Shown here one piece after another: positions 36,385-45,659 of a stretch of DNA of 64,000 bases. The stretch comes from Metabacillus litoralis (GTDB taxonomy: Bacteria; Bacillota; Bacilli; Bacillales; Bacillaceae). The notes beneath the pieces are model-generated. The model had not been told where the DNA came from, made no database searches, and saw only the letters and a program-made list of their open reading frames with translations. The stretch spans positions 62,001 through 126,000 of the forward strand of contig NZ_VOQF01000001.1 in NCBI RefSeq assembly GCF_007994985.1. Reading direction: 5' to 3'. The position numbers and the translations under genes were made by a program. Positions within the stretch are counted from its first letter, which is position 1; each line of letters opens with the position of its first letter.

Positions 36385-36900
36385 TCACTTATCTTCTACT
36401 TTAACTTTATGCTCCGCATAACTGTCTGTGTTTTTCAATATAATTGACCATTCGTCTTTATCGGCATCATATGAAATGGATTGGGCAGTTAAAATTTCAT
36501 TTTCAAACTTATTCTTAGATAATGCTCTATTTAAGATTTCAGTGTCGGAAAATGTTGCACCTTCAGGAGTAGAGCTTTGCATAACTTCTAATTTACCAAC
36601 AGTCGTTTGACCTGGATATGATTCTTCTACTCCTCCGTCAAACCATATTTTCACTTTTTCTCCTACCTTAACATCATTAGGTGATTTATTTACCCATACA
36701 GCATCATAAAATTCTTCAATTCCACCATTTTCGCTGTAATCCTTAGCTTCTGTACTGACAACTAAAATCTTTTGTCCTTCCTTATCCATTACATATCCAG
36801 TAATCCCTGGTTCTCCACCATATTCATTTCCATTATCATTACTACATCCAACTAATACAAAAAGCATAAATGCTGTTAAATGAACTACTAGATTACGCAA
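36385..36900 (-). CDS. DUF3221 lipoprotein
   Basis: 171 residues. The signal peptide ends at the lipobox VLVGC, and the mature domain begins GITGYVMDKEGQKILVVS, typical of DUF3221 (YobA-like) proteins with an OB-like core (AVWVNKS..VKVGEKVKIWFDGGVEESYPGQT). The TTG start lies after GGGGGGCTATAA. The C-terminal half is less conserved (YDADKDEWSIILKN). The function is unknown. Confidence 0.85.
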   Translation of the reverse strand: MRNLVVHLTAFMLFVLVGCSNDNGNEYGGEPGITGYVMDKEGQKILVVSTEAKDYSENGGIEEFYDAVWVNKSPNDVKVGEKVKIWFDGGVEESYPGQTTVGKLEVMQSSTPEGATFSDTEILNRALSKNKFENEILTAQSISYDADKDEWSIILKNTDSYAEHKVKVEDK

Positions 36901-37031
36901 TTATAGCCCCCCTTTATTCTATTTGACGTTTTATGTTGCTTATAGTTTCAATTATTCTTTATTGTTGTATTATCCTGCACCGTTAGTTTTACAAGAATAT
37001 GATTAATGAACAAAAATTCCCGATTACGCAA

Positions 37032-37062
37032 TAAAAAAAGCCAACTTAATATGTTGACTCTG
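37032..37062 (-). terminator. Intrinsic terminator
   Basis: GTCAACATA / AAGTTGGC forms a stem followed by TTTTTTT on the minus strand, 80 bases after the small lipoprotein gene. Confidence 0.8.
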
Positions 37063-37142
37063 CTTACCTATTAAATTAAAGCCATCTTTAGGTGAAGATT
37101 AACAGGTAAATTTAACCTTCAATTCGCGTGGTAATCGAGTAA

Positions 37143-37511
37143 TTATCCTTTTACTTCTGCTAAGATTACAAATGGTGCCTCGCCACTTTTATATTCTTCA
37201 TATGTAGAATATACTTCAGTACCTCTTGTTAGCTTACTTGCATAAAGGTTCCCGAACCACAAAGTGTTGATTGTTTGTTTCTTGATTTCTCCTATTTTTT
37301 CACCGTTGGAATAATCATTTTCTATATTAGAGTTTCTTGAATAAATTAAACCGTCGTACCTTATTATATCGGCATCACTATTATCATTTAAGATTTCTTT
37401 TTCTGTTGGATTTTCTGTGGTAACAGAACTACAACCAGTTATTAACAAAATAAACACTACCATTAGAAAGAGATTTGGATACCTAATAATACCCATCCTT
37501 TTCTTCAACAC
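37143..37511 (-). CDS. Small lipoprotein
   Basis: 122 residues with lipobox LLITGC. The mature part contains NTLWFGNLYASKLTRGTEVYST, a pattern I have seen in uncharacterised Bacillus lipoproteins. The start is uncertain: GTG at 37511, or the ATG five codons later. It carries its own terminator. Confidence 0.7.
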   Translation of the reverse strand: MLKKRMGIIRYPNLFLMVVFILLITGCSSVTTENPTEKEILNDNSDADIIRYDGLIYSRNSNIENDYSNGEKIGEIKKQTINTLWFGNLYASKLTRGTEVYSTYEEYKSGEAPFVILAEVKG

Positions 37512-37642
37512 GAAAACTTCAGTTAACCTGCCCCTTTTCTCTTATAAAAACAAAACGACCAGCGATTGAACTGATCGTAAATTCTTGTTGTTTATTCTCA
37601 CCCCGTTAATACTATTAGTAAATTCTTCTATTAGTCACAAGT

Positions 37643-38338
37643 TCACTCTTCCTCCAGCTCTTTTAACAGCTCAACCCTTTCTTGCTCTGTTAGCTCACGC
37701 CATTCTCCTATAGGTAAATCGTTTAACTCTATGTTCATAATTCGAATCCGCTCTAGTTGCTCGACATAATACCCATGAGCTTTAGACATTCTTCGGATTT
37801 GTCGATTGAGCCCCTGTGATAAAATAATTCGAAACACACAATCATCTATTCGTTCTACCTTACATGGCTTTGTAATCGTATTTAAAATTTCAACGCCATC
37901 AGACATCTCTCGTATGAATAAATCTGTTATCTGCTTGTTTACCGTGACAATATATTCTTTTTCATGATTATGCTCTGAACGTAAAATCTTATTTACAATA
38001 TCTCCATCATTGGTTAGTAATATTAATCCTTGTGAGTCTTTATCTAACCGACCTATCGGAAAAATGTGCTCTGGATAATTTATAAATTCCATAATGTTGT
38101 TTTCCACATGTTTTGCAGCTGTACAAGTTATCCCAACCGGTTTATTCATAGCGATATATACTAAATCAGCTTTATCTTTAATAGATTCTCCATCTATAAG
38201 CACGAGGTCACCTTCATTTACTTGATCTGTATGCTTAGCGGTAATTCCATTTATCGTTACTCTATTTGCTTCAATAACTCGTGCGGCCTCACGTCTAGAA
38301 CAAAAACCCCTATTACTAATATATTTATTGATTCTCAT
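37643..38338 (-). CDS. rluF: 23S rRNA pseudouridine synthase, RluF/RsuA type
   Basis: 231 residues: an N-terminal S4 RNA-binding domain (MRINKYISNRGFCSRREAARVI) and the catalytic domain with the active-site aspartate in GRLDKDSQGLILLTNDGD. It also has the C-terminal GLNRQIRRM. The enzyme isomerises a uridine of 23S rRNA (U2604 in E. coli RluF). It is the only clearly RNA-modifying enzyme in the array. The start lies after AGAAGGGAG. RluB/RsuA assignment cannot be fully excluded. Confidence 0.9.
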   Translation of the reverse strand: MRINKYISNRGFCSRREAARVIEANRVTINGITAKHTDQVNEGDLVLIDGESIKDKADLVYIAMNKPVGITCTAAKHVENNIMEFINYPEHIFPIGRLDKDSQGLILLTNDGDIVNKILRSEHNHEKEYIVTVNKQITDLFIREMSDGVEILNTITKPCKVERIDDCVFRIILSQGLNRQIRRMSKAHGYYVEQLERIRIMNIELNDLPIGEWRELTEQERVELLKELEEE

Positions 38339-38390
38339 GATGGACCGCTCCCTTCTACCTAATATACGCCACCCGTTACTTCAATAACTT

Positions 38391-38684
38391 TTAAAGAGGA
38401 ACATTTTCAAAATGTTCGACTGTTGGAAATGGGTCATAGAAATGATGTAGTTGTTTTTTCCATTCTTGATACTCTTTCGATTGTCTAAATCCTAGTGTAT
38501 GGTCCTCTAATGTTTCCCACTTCACCAATAATAAATATTTCCCCTTAACTTCCATACATCGTTGTAATTCGTGAGATATGTAGCCTCTCATTGATGATAT
38601 AATATTTGATGCTTCTCGAAATGTTTCCTCATATTCCTGTTCCATACCTTGCTTAACTTGTAGCATAACAGCTTCTAAAATCAT
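38391..38684 (-). CDS. Antibiotic biosynthesis monooxygenase (ABM) domain protein
   Basis: 97 residues, a single dimeric alpha-beta barrel: MLQVKQGMEQEYEETFREA, the SMRGYISHELQRC strand-loop and YLLLVKWETLEDHT. ABM proteins are small oxygenases or degradation enzymes for aromatic or haem-like compounds; the substrate is unknown. It starts after AAAGGGGGAG. A boundary-repeat half (ACCCGTTACTTCAATAAC) begins three bases after the stop. Confidence 0.9.
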   Translation of the reverse strand: MILEAVMLQVKQGMEQEYEETFREASNIISSMRGYISHELQRCMEVKGKYLLLVKWETLEDHTLGFRQSKEYQEWKKQLHHFYDPFPTVEHFENVPL

Positions 38685-38880
38685 TTAATCTCCCCCTTTT
38701 TGAAAGTATATCATTTTACAAATTTTTCTTATATTGCTTATTAAGTTAATATGATACATAAAATTGGATTAATATAAAGTGCTGTTACTATAAAAAAATC
38801 CATCATATCTCTTCTTCTCTCCCCTAATTTAACTATTAAATTAATAATAACATTTATAATTTGAAATCCGTCTTCCACAT

Positions 38881-38944
38881 ACCTACTCCTTTAGCACAAG
38901 AAGTGACTACCTTAAATCAACACTCGCCCCCGGTGTTAGTAAGT
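38881..38944 (-). repeat. Boundary repeat, divergent full-length copy
   Basis: CTACTCCTTTAGCAC, AAGTGACTAC, CAACACTCGCCCCCGG and TGTTAG keep the order of the full repeat but the stem is eroded. It lies just downstream of the gene at 38954. Confidence 0.6.
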
Positions 38945-38953
38945 TAAACTTTT

Positions 38954-39277
38954 TTATGGACCTGTTCCACAAGAGACTTCATACTTTTCAGTTTCAAGCT
39001 CTTTTGTATAACATAAGGTTGCAGTTTGTCCTGTAGGGCTATCGTAGTTAAACCAAAATACATTGTATAACTGTCCGTAGTCTTTATCTCTATAATCATG
39101 CTTAGTTATTAAAGCAAAAAAACTTTGATATGGATGCCCGCTTTTGTATATTTCCCCTCTTATTGCAGACCTTGGCGAATCATTATCATGTGCCAAGGGT
39201 GCTAAAATTGGTGGGAAAACTATTATCACTATTAATACCAGCAAACCAACCATTAAGAGTCTTTTTTTCTTTTGCAA
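38954..39277 (-). CDS. Hypothetical membrane-anchored protein
   Basis: 107 residues with an N-terminal anchor (about 6-25) and a small outside domain (GEIYKSGHPYQSFFALITKHDYRDKDYGQLYNVFW) ending in a cysteine-containing tail. The TTG start is 7 bases after GGAGGG. The function is unknown. Confidence 0.65.
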   Translation of the reverse strand: MQKKKRLLMVGLLVLIVIIVFPPILAPLAHDNDSPRSAIRGEIYKSGHPYQSFFALITKHDYRDKDYGQLYNVFWFNYDSPTGQTATLCYTKELETEKYEVSCGTGP

Positions 39278-39615
39278 ATGAATCCCTCCTTTATTTCACT
39301 TTTTTCTTCAAATACAGCATAACCGAGAGAGAGAATTTCATCTATTTTGTTAAATTTATATGCTTCATTAGTTAAATAAGAAAAGCGACCCTCCTTTATC
39401 GAAGCATCGCACCCGTTAGTTTTAGATTCCTTCATAAATTCGTCATTTCACACACTTCTAATACTACAGTACTGATATCCCGATCATAAAAAACGATTAC
39501 TTAAATAATACAATTACTCAACTCACTATAATTTCCCAGCAGATATATTCACTTTTTTTCTCCAAGATTACTAGAAGATAAAATTTAGCTAATAAAATAA
39601 TGTAGCAAGTATGAT

Positions 39616-40299
39616 TTAAACTTTAATTAACACTTTACATTCATAATGACGGCTTTCAACTAATTTGTGTGCACTAGCTACATCACTTAAATGGAATACT
39701 TCTGCAAAAACTTCCTCTACAAATGTATCGTAGGAACAAACGATATCTGCTCCTAACTTTTTCACATAATTTTCTTTATTTAGATTTCCAACAGTTACTA
39801 TAATTTTTTGAACGCCAAATAGTTTGGCTAATTGTACGAGTACTGAACCTACTCCACCGGCTGCACTATGAATAACAATAATATCTGATTTTCGAACTAG
39901 CCCAATTTCATAGAAAAGTATATAAGATAAAATTGAAACCGTATGCATTGTTGCAGCTTGTTCATCTGTTAGACTATCTGGAATTTTAAATACTAGATGC
40001 TCATTTGCTACAACTTTTTCTGCATAGGAGCCTGCTTTTGGGAAAGCTATTACTCTATCACCTTTTGCAAAGTTTGATTTAGGAGAGACCTCTTCTATTG
40101 TCCCCGCAACATCCAGTCCGAGGGTTAAAGGAAAATTACCTTTACCTTTATTTCCTTTTCGTTTTTTTATATCTGCATAGTTCACACTCGTGTAAGCCAC
40201 TTTTATTAAAACTTCATTTTCACCTATTTTCGGCAAATCAACATCTGTGTATGTAAGAACACTAGTGTCTCCAAATTCATTTTGAATGACAGCTTTCAT
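39616..40299 (-). CDS. Quinone oxidoreductase-type MDR protein, internally deleted
   Basis: 227 residues against about 325 in normal family members. Residues 1-197 are a good zinc-free MDR enzyme: GROES-like part with NYADIKKRKG and FPLTLGLDVAGTIEEV, then the NAD(P) fold VIHSAAGGVGSVLVQLA. Residues 198-227 (VFHLSDVASAHKLVESRHYECKVLIKV-like) correspond to the extreme C-terminus of the family. About 95 residues, including the end of the cofactor domain and the catalytic core, are missing in frame. It is probably inactive. Confidence 0.85.
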   Translation of the reverse strand: MKAVIQNEFGDTSVLTYTDVDLPKIGENEVLIKVAYTSVNYADIKKRKGNKGKGNFPLTLGLDVAGTIEEVSPKSNFAKGDRVIAFPKAGSYAEKVVANEHLVFKIPDSLTDEQAATMHTVSILSYILFYEIGLVRKSDIIVIHSAAGGVGSVLVQLAKLFGVQKIIVTVGNLNKENYVKKLGADIVCSYDTFVEEVFAEVFHLSDVASAHKLVESRHYECKVLIKV

Positions 40300-40331
40300 T
40301 TTCTCTCCTACCTAATTAATATATTTAATAG

Positions 40332-40952
40332 TTATATATTTTTGATGATAACGATCTTTCTATACATACCATTAAACATTATTGGAGTGTCTTCTTGAAT
40401 AAAAATAGTCTCTTTATTATGCTCATACAATCTTTCAAAACTTACACCAATATCAGTACCTAACAATTTGACTAGAGGTCTAAACGTTTTCTTCATAAGA
40501 GAGAGCTTCTTCCCTTTAGGTGAAAATTTATCAAAAATAATCATTTTTCCATTCGGTTTTAAAACCCTTATCATTTGTTTAATACATTTATCTGCGTCAG
40601 GAACAACGGATAATACAAGACTTCCCACCACAACATCAAATTGATTATCATTAAAATTCATATTTTGAGCATCCATTTTTAAAAAATGTATTGAAGAATT
40701 TCCAAATTTAACTTTTGCCTTTTCAAGCATTTCGTTCGAATAGTCTATTGCAGTAATATTTAACTCCCTATGATTAATTAGTTCCAAATCGGCTCCTGTT
40801 CCAACACCCACGAATAGGATTTTTTGATTTGCAATAAACTTGTCTCCATGAAATATCTGTTTTCGTGCTTCTAAAAACACCCCAGAATTAAAAAACTTAT
40901 CGTACACAGGAGACCAAATTTTATATATGATTTCATTCCAACGATTGCCCAT
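40332..40952 (-). CDS. Class I SAM-dependent methyltransferase
   Basis: 206 residues. Motif I is ILFVGVGTGADLEL, then NITAIDYSNEMLEKA, MDAQNMNFNDNQFDVVVGSLVLSVVPDAD and LKPNGKMIIFDKF. It resembles PmtA/UbiE-like enzymes that methylate lipids or quinones, but the substrate is unknown. The ATG lies after GAGGTGAAAA. Just upstream is a variant repeat at 41001. Confidence 0.9.
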   Translation of the reverse strand: MGNRWNEIIYKIWSPVYDKFFNSGVFLEARKQIFHGDKFIANQKILFVGVGTGADLELINHRELNITAIDYSNEMLEKAKVKFGNSSIHFLKMDAQNMNFNDNQFDVVVGSLVLSVVPDADKCIKQMIRVLKPNGKMIIFDKFSPKGKKLSLMKKTFRPLVKLLGTDIGVSFERLYEHNKETIFIQEDTPIMFNGMYRKIVIIKNI

Positions 40953-41000
40953 TTTTCACCTCATTAAGGATGTATCTAATTCAAGATGACTTTTTCTATA

Positions 41001-41064
41001 TTTTAACATTAATTTCCTTTTCATTAACATAAAAAGATGCATTCCTTTTTAAAGAAATGCACCC
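41001..41064 (-). repeat. Second boundary repeat family, copy 1
   Basis: TTTTAACATTAATTTCC, TTTTCATTAACATAAAAA, then a GCATTCCTTT / AAAGAAATGC stem and GCACCC. On the minus strand the stem plus TTTTT is a terminator for the gene at 41127. Related copies are at 44271, 55899 and 56389. Confidence 0.75.
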
Positions 41065-41126
41065 TATCGTTGAAGATTGGTTCGGCAGCTCCTACCTAGT
41101 AAACTATTCTAATCTTTCATATATAA

Positions 41127-41483
41127 TTAAATAAATTGTGAAAAGTCTTTTTTATATCGAATAGCTAGATATATTCCTGAAGCTAAGAATGCAAGAGAAT
41201 ATTTAAATAGGAAGAAAATTTGCCACATATATTCTTTCGGGAAAATTAAATCGCCAAAAATGATTGCACATAACATAATTAAGGCGCTTTTAAAATATAT
41301 TTGATTTGTTCTTTCGTCTCCTTTACCCAATTTTCTTTGATATACGTATACAAGAATCGCTCCGACTACAAGCAATAATAAACTGCTTCCAACTAGCATA
41401 TTCCAATTTTCAGTTGATTTTTCTGCCCAGGTTTTTAATGGATTAAAAAACATATTTGATATTTCTATAGATTTAATTCTCAT
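41127..41483 (-). CDS. Membrane protein paired with XRE regulator (DUF2178-like)
   Basis: 118 residues with about four hydrophobic segments and a [18 protein letters not shown] loop, a pattern of DUF2178-like proteins. It overlaps the XRE gene by 11 bases. Such HTH/membrane-protein pairs may act as a signal-responsive regulator and its membrane partner. The function is unknown. Confidence 0.75.
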   Translation of the reverse strand: MRIKSIEISNMFFNPLKTWAEKSTENWNMLVGSSLLLLVVGAILVYVYQRKLGKGDERTNQIYFKSALIMLCAIIFGDLIFPKEYMWQIFFLFKYSLAFLASGIYLAIRYKKDFSQFI

Positions 41484-41712
41484 TTTTATCAGATCCTTTC
41501 ACATAAGTAAAAATCTCCTTAACATCTACGTTGAAGAAATCAGCTATTCGAAAAGCTAATACAAGAGAAGGCGAATAATTATTTTTTTCCATAACAAAAA
41601 TCGTTTGTTTTGAAACGCCAACAGCATCAGCCAACTCCTTTTGTGACATTCTCTTTAACACCCTGTGTTCATACACTTTGTTATTAATAGAATCTCCAAA
41701 TTTCTCTTTCAC
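41473..41712 (-). CDS. XRE-family small transcriptional regulator
   Basis: 79 residues from the GTG eight bases after AAGGAAGG; another GTG three codons earlier overlaps that site. The helix-turn-helix is [40 protein letters not shown]. It probably represses its own two-gene operon with the membrane protein downstream. Confidence 0.9.
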   Translation of the reverse strand: MKEKFGDSINNKVYEHRVLKRMSQKELADAVGVSKQTIFVMEKNNYSPSLVLAFRIADFFNVDVKEIFTYVKGSDKNEN

Positions 41713-41840
41713 TTCCAGCACCTTCCTTTTTACTTATAATGTTATAATAAATTATTTTTATGTAAAAGTAAAGTAAACTTATACAAAAGATATATGTAAT
41801 TTTATTTTTGTAAAGTTTTCATTTGAGTTTTCAATGCAAT

Positions 41841-42065
41841 TAAAAGGGCCTGGGACATTATTAAAATAGTCATACAACAAGACGAAGAAATCTAAAATCA
41901 GTTAAGTTGTAAGAACAAAGTTCGTTCCAGTGCGCTGCAGACACTCCATTCGCAGGGGAGGAAGTTGAGCCTCCTCTATTCCCGTAGGTGCCCGAGTGCC
42001 TTCCGCTCCATTCCACTAGTTCTTGAAAATAGTATGCAAAGTCAAAAGATCTATTGAAGACGGCA
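41841..42065 (-). repeat. GC-richer mobile-like intergenic element
   Basis: About 225 bp whose base composition stands out from its AT-rich surroundings. On the minus strand it contains GGAGCGGAAGGCACTCG, GGGAATAGAGGAGGCTCAAC, GTGTCTGCAGCGCACTGG and a GTTGTATGAC-containing end. From memory, similar elements recur in Bacillaceae genomes, but I cannot verify it. The apparent ORF within it is not a gene. It lies upstream of the XRE pair, next to a terminator. Confidence 0.6.
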
Positions 42066-42066
42066 T

Positions 42067-42126
42067 AAAAAAACCGAACTATTAGGTGAATGATTAATTG
42101 AAATATCACCTAATAATTCGGGTTTA
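42067..42126. terminator. Intrinsic terminator (long dyad)
   Basis: AAACCGAACTATTAGGTGA / TCACCTAATAATTCGGGTTT forms a long stem with A/T runs on both sides, so it may work in either direction. From 42127 to 42485 no reliable gene is seen. Confidence 0.8.
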
Positions 42127-42485
42127 TCATTAACTTAATTACTTGTATCCCTCTTTTTTATATGATCTTAAATTCCGCAACGATTATCCACAATCCTTCT
42201 AAACTTTCCATTAGAGCCATATTCCAGTTAATATGCAAAAAATCTGCACAAAATTTACATTTTTCATGTGAAAAATAATGCTTCAAATAAATAAAACTAT
42301 CCTTCGTACATATCAATATGGTTGCTAAAAATGTTGGTAAGTATTTAGTATGGGGTGAATTTACAATCACATACTGAAGGCATTCTTAATGATTAAACGG
42401 AAGTGTTTGGTATGATAATGTTTGAAAAAGACCTTGATAAAACGTATCTACCTTAAACAAAAACCATAAAAGGGAAATAACATAA

Positions 42486-43058
42486 CTAATCTGTACGCAC
42501 AACATAATCCTTTACTTTATTGCTGCCCTCAAAATCAATTATTAACCATTCACTATCAATAGAAATAATTCCTCTTTCATTTCCAAGATAATAAACAATG
42601 TTTTTTTCATCCTTAAAATATTCTGTGTCAGTTGGTGGACCTAATAATGTCATAACATCACTTTTGCTCTTTCCTTTTAAATCATACGTATTGATTAAAT
42701 CATCAACCATGTGCACTCTTCCTGACATATTATTAACCCATTTCTCTGTACTGAAGTTCGTTCTATATTCGTTTATTCCTAGCATTAACAGACAGATTAA
42801 AAAAGGTATTATACCCATAATGGTAATAAGATTAAGATTCTTCTTTGCATTTCTATCATTTTTTATATCGACTCGTTTCCAAATAAATAGTAAGGTTACT
42901 AGAAATATAATAAATGGTATAAGAATAGCAGGAATACTTATTATACTAAATGAGGACTGAGCAATAATAATAAAAAGAATGTAACCAAGATACAGTAGCC
43001 CGTACAAATATCCGAATAATATAGAAAAGCAACCAAACTTCCATTTGTTATTTGTCAT
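42486..43058 (-). CDS. Membrane protein with C-terminal SmpA/BamE-like domain
   Basis: 190 residues: about four helices in the first 105, then an outside domain with MVDDLINTYDLKGKSKSDVMTLLGPPTDTEYF, which has the KSKxDVxxLLGxPT pattern of SmpA/OmlA-like folds. The start lies after TGGGAG. The function is unknown. Confidence 0.75.
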   Translation of the reverse strand: MTNNKWKFGCFSILFGYLYGLLYLGYILFIIIAQSSFSIISIPAILIPFIIFLVTLLFIWKRVDIKNDRNAKKNLNLITIMGIIPFLICLLMLGINEYRTNFSTEKWVNNMSGRVHMVDDLINTYDLKGKSKSDVMTLLGPPTDTEYFKDEKNIVYYLGNERGIISIDSEWLIIDFEGSNKVKDYVVRTD

Positions 43059-43290
43059 AAATATCTCCCATTAAACATCTATTTATTTCTTATAAATACA
43101 GTTTATTTTGCAAACTATTTTCTAAATGTAAATGGGCAGTTGGAACACCAACATCATAATCCTCGCCAAAGCACCCTGTAAGGACAAAAAAAAAGCATTC
43201 CTACAATTAATTTCAAACCTTTATTCATAATAAGTAACTCCATATAAGCTTCACTTCTCACTCAACTATACCTCTACTCCACAAGAGATT

Positions 43291-43755
43291 TTATAAATAA
43301 CCTTTCATCCTAATTACTTTACCTTCAACTTCTGGACAAATTTCTTTCATTCCAATTTTATGATAAAAGGTAATAGCAGCTTTATTTGACGTGGAAACTC
43401 TTAAGTGGTACTCACCAACTTTATTGTTCTCAAAAAATTGCATTGCATAGTTGTGTAATTCTTTTCCTTTACCCAACCCCCGCATTTCGGGCACTAAATA
43501 ATACAAATTTACATAACCGATTGTATTACCTCGATATTCACGTATGGTTAATTCCAGTTGCCCTATATATTTACTACATTCTTCAATTAAAACAAAACCT
43601 TCAGGAAATTCTCTTGTTTTAACAACTAACCAATTTAAGTAATCCTCTTCATCACCAAATCCCGCATCATCACCGAAACTTGCCTTAAACGAGTCTTTAC
43701 GAAATTTAACTACAGTATCTTGATGTTTCTTTAGATCAATTTTCTCAAAGTGCAT
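43291..43755 (-). CDS. GNAT-family N-acetyltransferase
   Basis: 154 residues from the ATG of MHFEKIDLKKHQD, behind CAAGGGGTG. Motif A is YLVPEMRGLGKGKELHNYA; motif B includes ISSNKAAITFYHKIGM-like sequence (STSNKAAITFYHKIGM). The substrate is unknown. It is a single gene with a 200-base featureless leader on its minus-strand 5' side. Confidence 0.9.
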   Translation of the reverse strand: MHFEKIDLKKHQDTVVKFRKDSFKASFGDDAGFGDEEDYLNWLVVKTREFPEGFVLIEECSKYIGQLELTIREYRGNTIGYVNLYYLVPEMRGLGKGKELHNYAMQFFENNKVGEYHLRVSTSNKAAITFYHKIGMKEICPEVEGKVIRMKGYL

Positions 43756-43929
43756 GTTAATCACCCCTTGCAAAGATCCCTTGTTCTACAACACTTTCTT
43801 TTTTGTGGAATATAATAGTTAACCTAAAATAATTGATAGTCTTTTATTCAATAAATTTTGCAATAATTCCTCTATCGACTAAGTTATGGAGGTTTGAATA
43901 TGAAATTCAGAAAGATAAGAACTATATCC

Positions 43930-44176
43930 TTACCTTTCCATTTGGTCTAATAACATGAAAACAAACACCGCGAAAATATGAAAAACAGCTATTACTACAA
44001 AATGATATCCCTCAACACCATGAATATATTTATATATGACTGGGAATAACACTGTCTCAATGCCAAATAACATAATCACAAAACCTATTCGCTCAGCTAA
44101 TTTCTTTTCGATTGACGGAAAAACCAACAATGATTATTAATACACCTAAAACCATTAAGACTAATGCAGCTAACAT
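43930..44176 (-). pseudogene. Frameshifted small membrane protein
   Basis: ATG at 44176, behind GGGGGAG, opens MLAALVLMVLGVLIIIVGFS. The frame then shifts by one near 44100 and continues LVFPSIEKKLAERIGFVIML...HIFAVFVFMLLDQMER to 43930. The joined protein would be about 82 residues with three helices. The frameshift may be real or a sequencing error. Confidence 0.6.
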
Positions 44177-44270
44177 TTCTCCCCCACCTTGAATAAATGT
44201 AGATGTTTTATAGATTTGTAGCTTTATATTGATTTGAGATTGTCACTTTATTAACTAAACCGCTTCTATA

Positions 44271-44330
44271 GTTTAACATTAATTTCCATTTAATTTATAT
44301 AAAAAAATTCCCTCTTTAAGGAATGCACTC
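44271..44330 (-). repeat. Second boundary repeat family, copy 2
   Basis: TTTAACATTAATTTCC, AAAAAAATTCC and AAGGAATGCACTC match the copy at 41001 with a shorter stem. It lies between the broken small membrane gene and the plus-strand DUF1648 gene. Confidence 0.65.
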
Positions 44331-44522
44331 TTTACTGAAATAAAAATGTACTAGCATAATTACATTTTAAGCTTCTTTTAATTTTTGAATGATGTTTTCT
44401 TTTATTATCGCTATTAACGTTAAACCTACTTATCCAAATTTTTCTAATGTATTTACTTTTCGTTTTTCATAAATTTGGTAAAATAGATCATATATTATTG
44501 AAAAATGAGTGGTGATATTTCA

Positions 44523-44993
44523 GTGAAAATAAAATCATTTAAGTTCTTACTAAGTTTCATTTCTATGGGCATTTTAGTGTATCATTTAATAAATTTGTTT
44601 TTACTTTGGTCAGATATTCCAGATCGTATTGCGATTCACTTTACTAATGATGTACCAGATAATTGGGGTTCAAAGTTTTTTGTGCTAATTATGCCAATTA
44701 TAGGACTTTTGCTATGGTGGTTAATCGGATTATTCACTAAGCATCCTGAAAAACTTAATTACATTAACTTAACGGCCAAAAATCGAGAGAAACAATATAA
44801 TATGTCGAAAAACATAATGATTTTCATTCAACATTTAGTATTAATTATTTCTATATTGGCTAATGAATCTTTTATACGTTATTCAGTAGGTATTGAAAAC
44901 AGCGTTTTAAATTTCTTACCATTGTTTTTAACGGCGATTATGTTTTTGGCAGTTTTTTATAATTTAATATGGGCAGCTAGATTAAAAGAATAA
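44523..44993 (+). CDS. DUF1648-domain membrane protein
   Basis: About 156 residues from the GTG after GTGGTGAT (an ATG six codons earlier has no site). Four membrane helices; the N-terminal DUF1648 signature is LLWSDIPDRIAIHFTNDVPDNWGSK. Related proteins include parts of the SdpI immunity family, but the SdpI core is not complete here. It is one of only three intact plus-strand genes in the array. Confidence 0.8.
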   Translation: MKIKSFKFLLSFISMGILVYHLINLFLLWSDIPDRIAIHFTNDVPDNWGSKFFVLIMPIIGLLLWWLIGLFTKHPEKLNYINLTAKNREKQYNMSKNIMIFIQHLVLIISILANESFIRYSVGIENSVLNFLPLFLTAIMFLAVFYNLIWAARLKE

Positions 44994-45141
44994 ACGATCA
45001 ACTTATTTTACCAACTGAACTATTATCAAATTCAGGGCGAACAAAATCTATTTCCTCTGTAATTTTATTTAAAACATTTCTATAACTTCCCTTATCCAAG
45101 TCTCTAGCTACTAAAATTTACATTAATTACATTATAATGGC

Positions 45142-45184
45142 ATAAAAAAGCACCCCTTTCTTGCAGGAGTGCCCCCGTTTTTTT
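45142..45184. terminator. Bidirectional intrinsic terminator
   Basis: AAAAAAGCACCCCT / AGGAGTGCCCCCGTTTTTTT forms a GC-rich stem with A and T runs. It serves both the plus-strand DUF1648 gene and the minus-strand gene at 45185. It recalls the second boundary-repeat family. Confidence 0.85.
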
Positions 45185-45382
45185 CTAAAGAAGATAAATT
45201 ATTATACTACCAATACCTGCGATAGTGATCATAATACCTCCAAAACGAGTAGACCATTTATACAAGCTTGAAGGTTCAGTACCATCGTTTGATTTCCAGC
45301 TCTCTGTTAATATCCATAAAATAGATGGCTTTACAATCATTGTGACACCAATAGTTATTAGAAGGATTCCTAGTATACCCAT
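45185..45382 (-). CDS. Small membrane protein, DUF6199-like
   Basis: 65 residues: two helices (2-20, 47-65) around a polar loop, ILWILTESWKSNDGTEPSSLYKWSTRFGG. The Trp-rich loop pattern matches small Bacillus membrane proteins classed as DUF6199. The start lies after AAGGGGAAC. Confidence 0.75.
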   Translation of the reverse strand: MGILGILLITIGVTMIVKPSILWILTESWKSNDGTEPSSLYKWSTRFGGIMITIAGIGSIIIYLL

Positions 45383-45659
45383 TTTGAAGTTCCCCTTATT
45401 TTATTTCATTATTCTTATTAATCATTACAATTTATTGTTATTAGGATTTTAATTATTCTTGAAAGATCTTGCTCTATAGTCAGTTTAACATTTATTCCCT
45501 TCTGTTGAGGTATAGAAAAGCGCAACCATTAGTTTATGTGATATTTTTAATATATTTTATCCCTCTTTCCCTTGTGTTTCCCCTTTCAAGTACTAAATAA
45601 AATAGGACCTCTCATATCTTACTTAGTAAAAGAACTCAATTAAAGGGATGTGAGCAAAG

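Noticed and set aside
39253..39435. 60-codon ORF upstream of the gene at 38954
   Set aside because: It contains boundary-repeat sequence and overlaps the ribosome site of the next gene; no site of its own.
41870..42109. Gene in the GC-rich element (79 codons, minus strand)
   Set aside because: It lies inside a repeated intergenic element, has no ribosome site and its composition reflects the element.
42158..42370. 70-codon minus-strand ORF
   Set aside because: No ribosome site, unusual codon use and no conserved motif; it is probably chance in AT-rich DNA.
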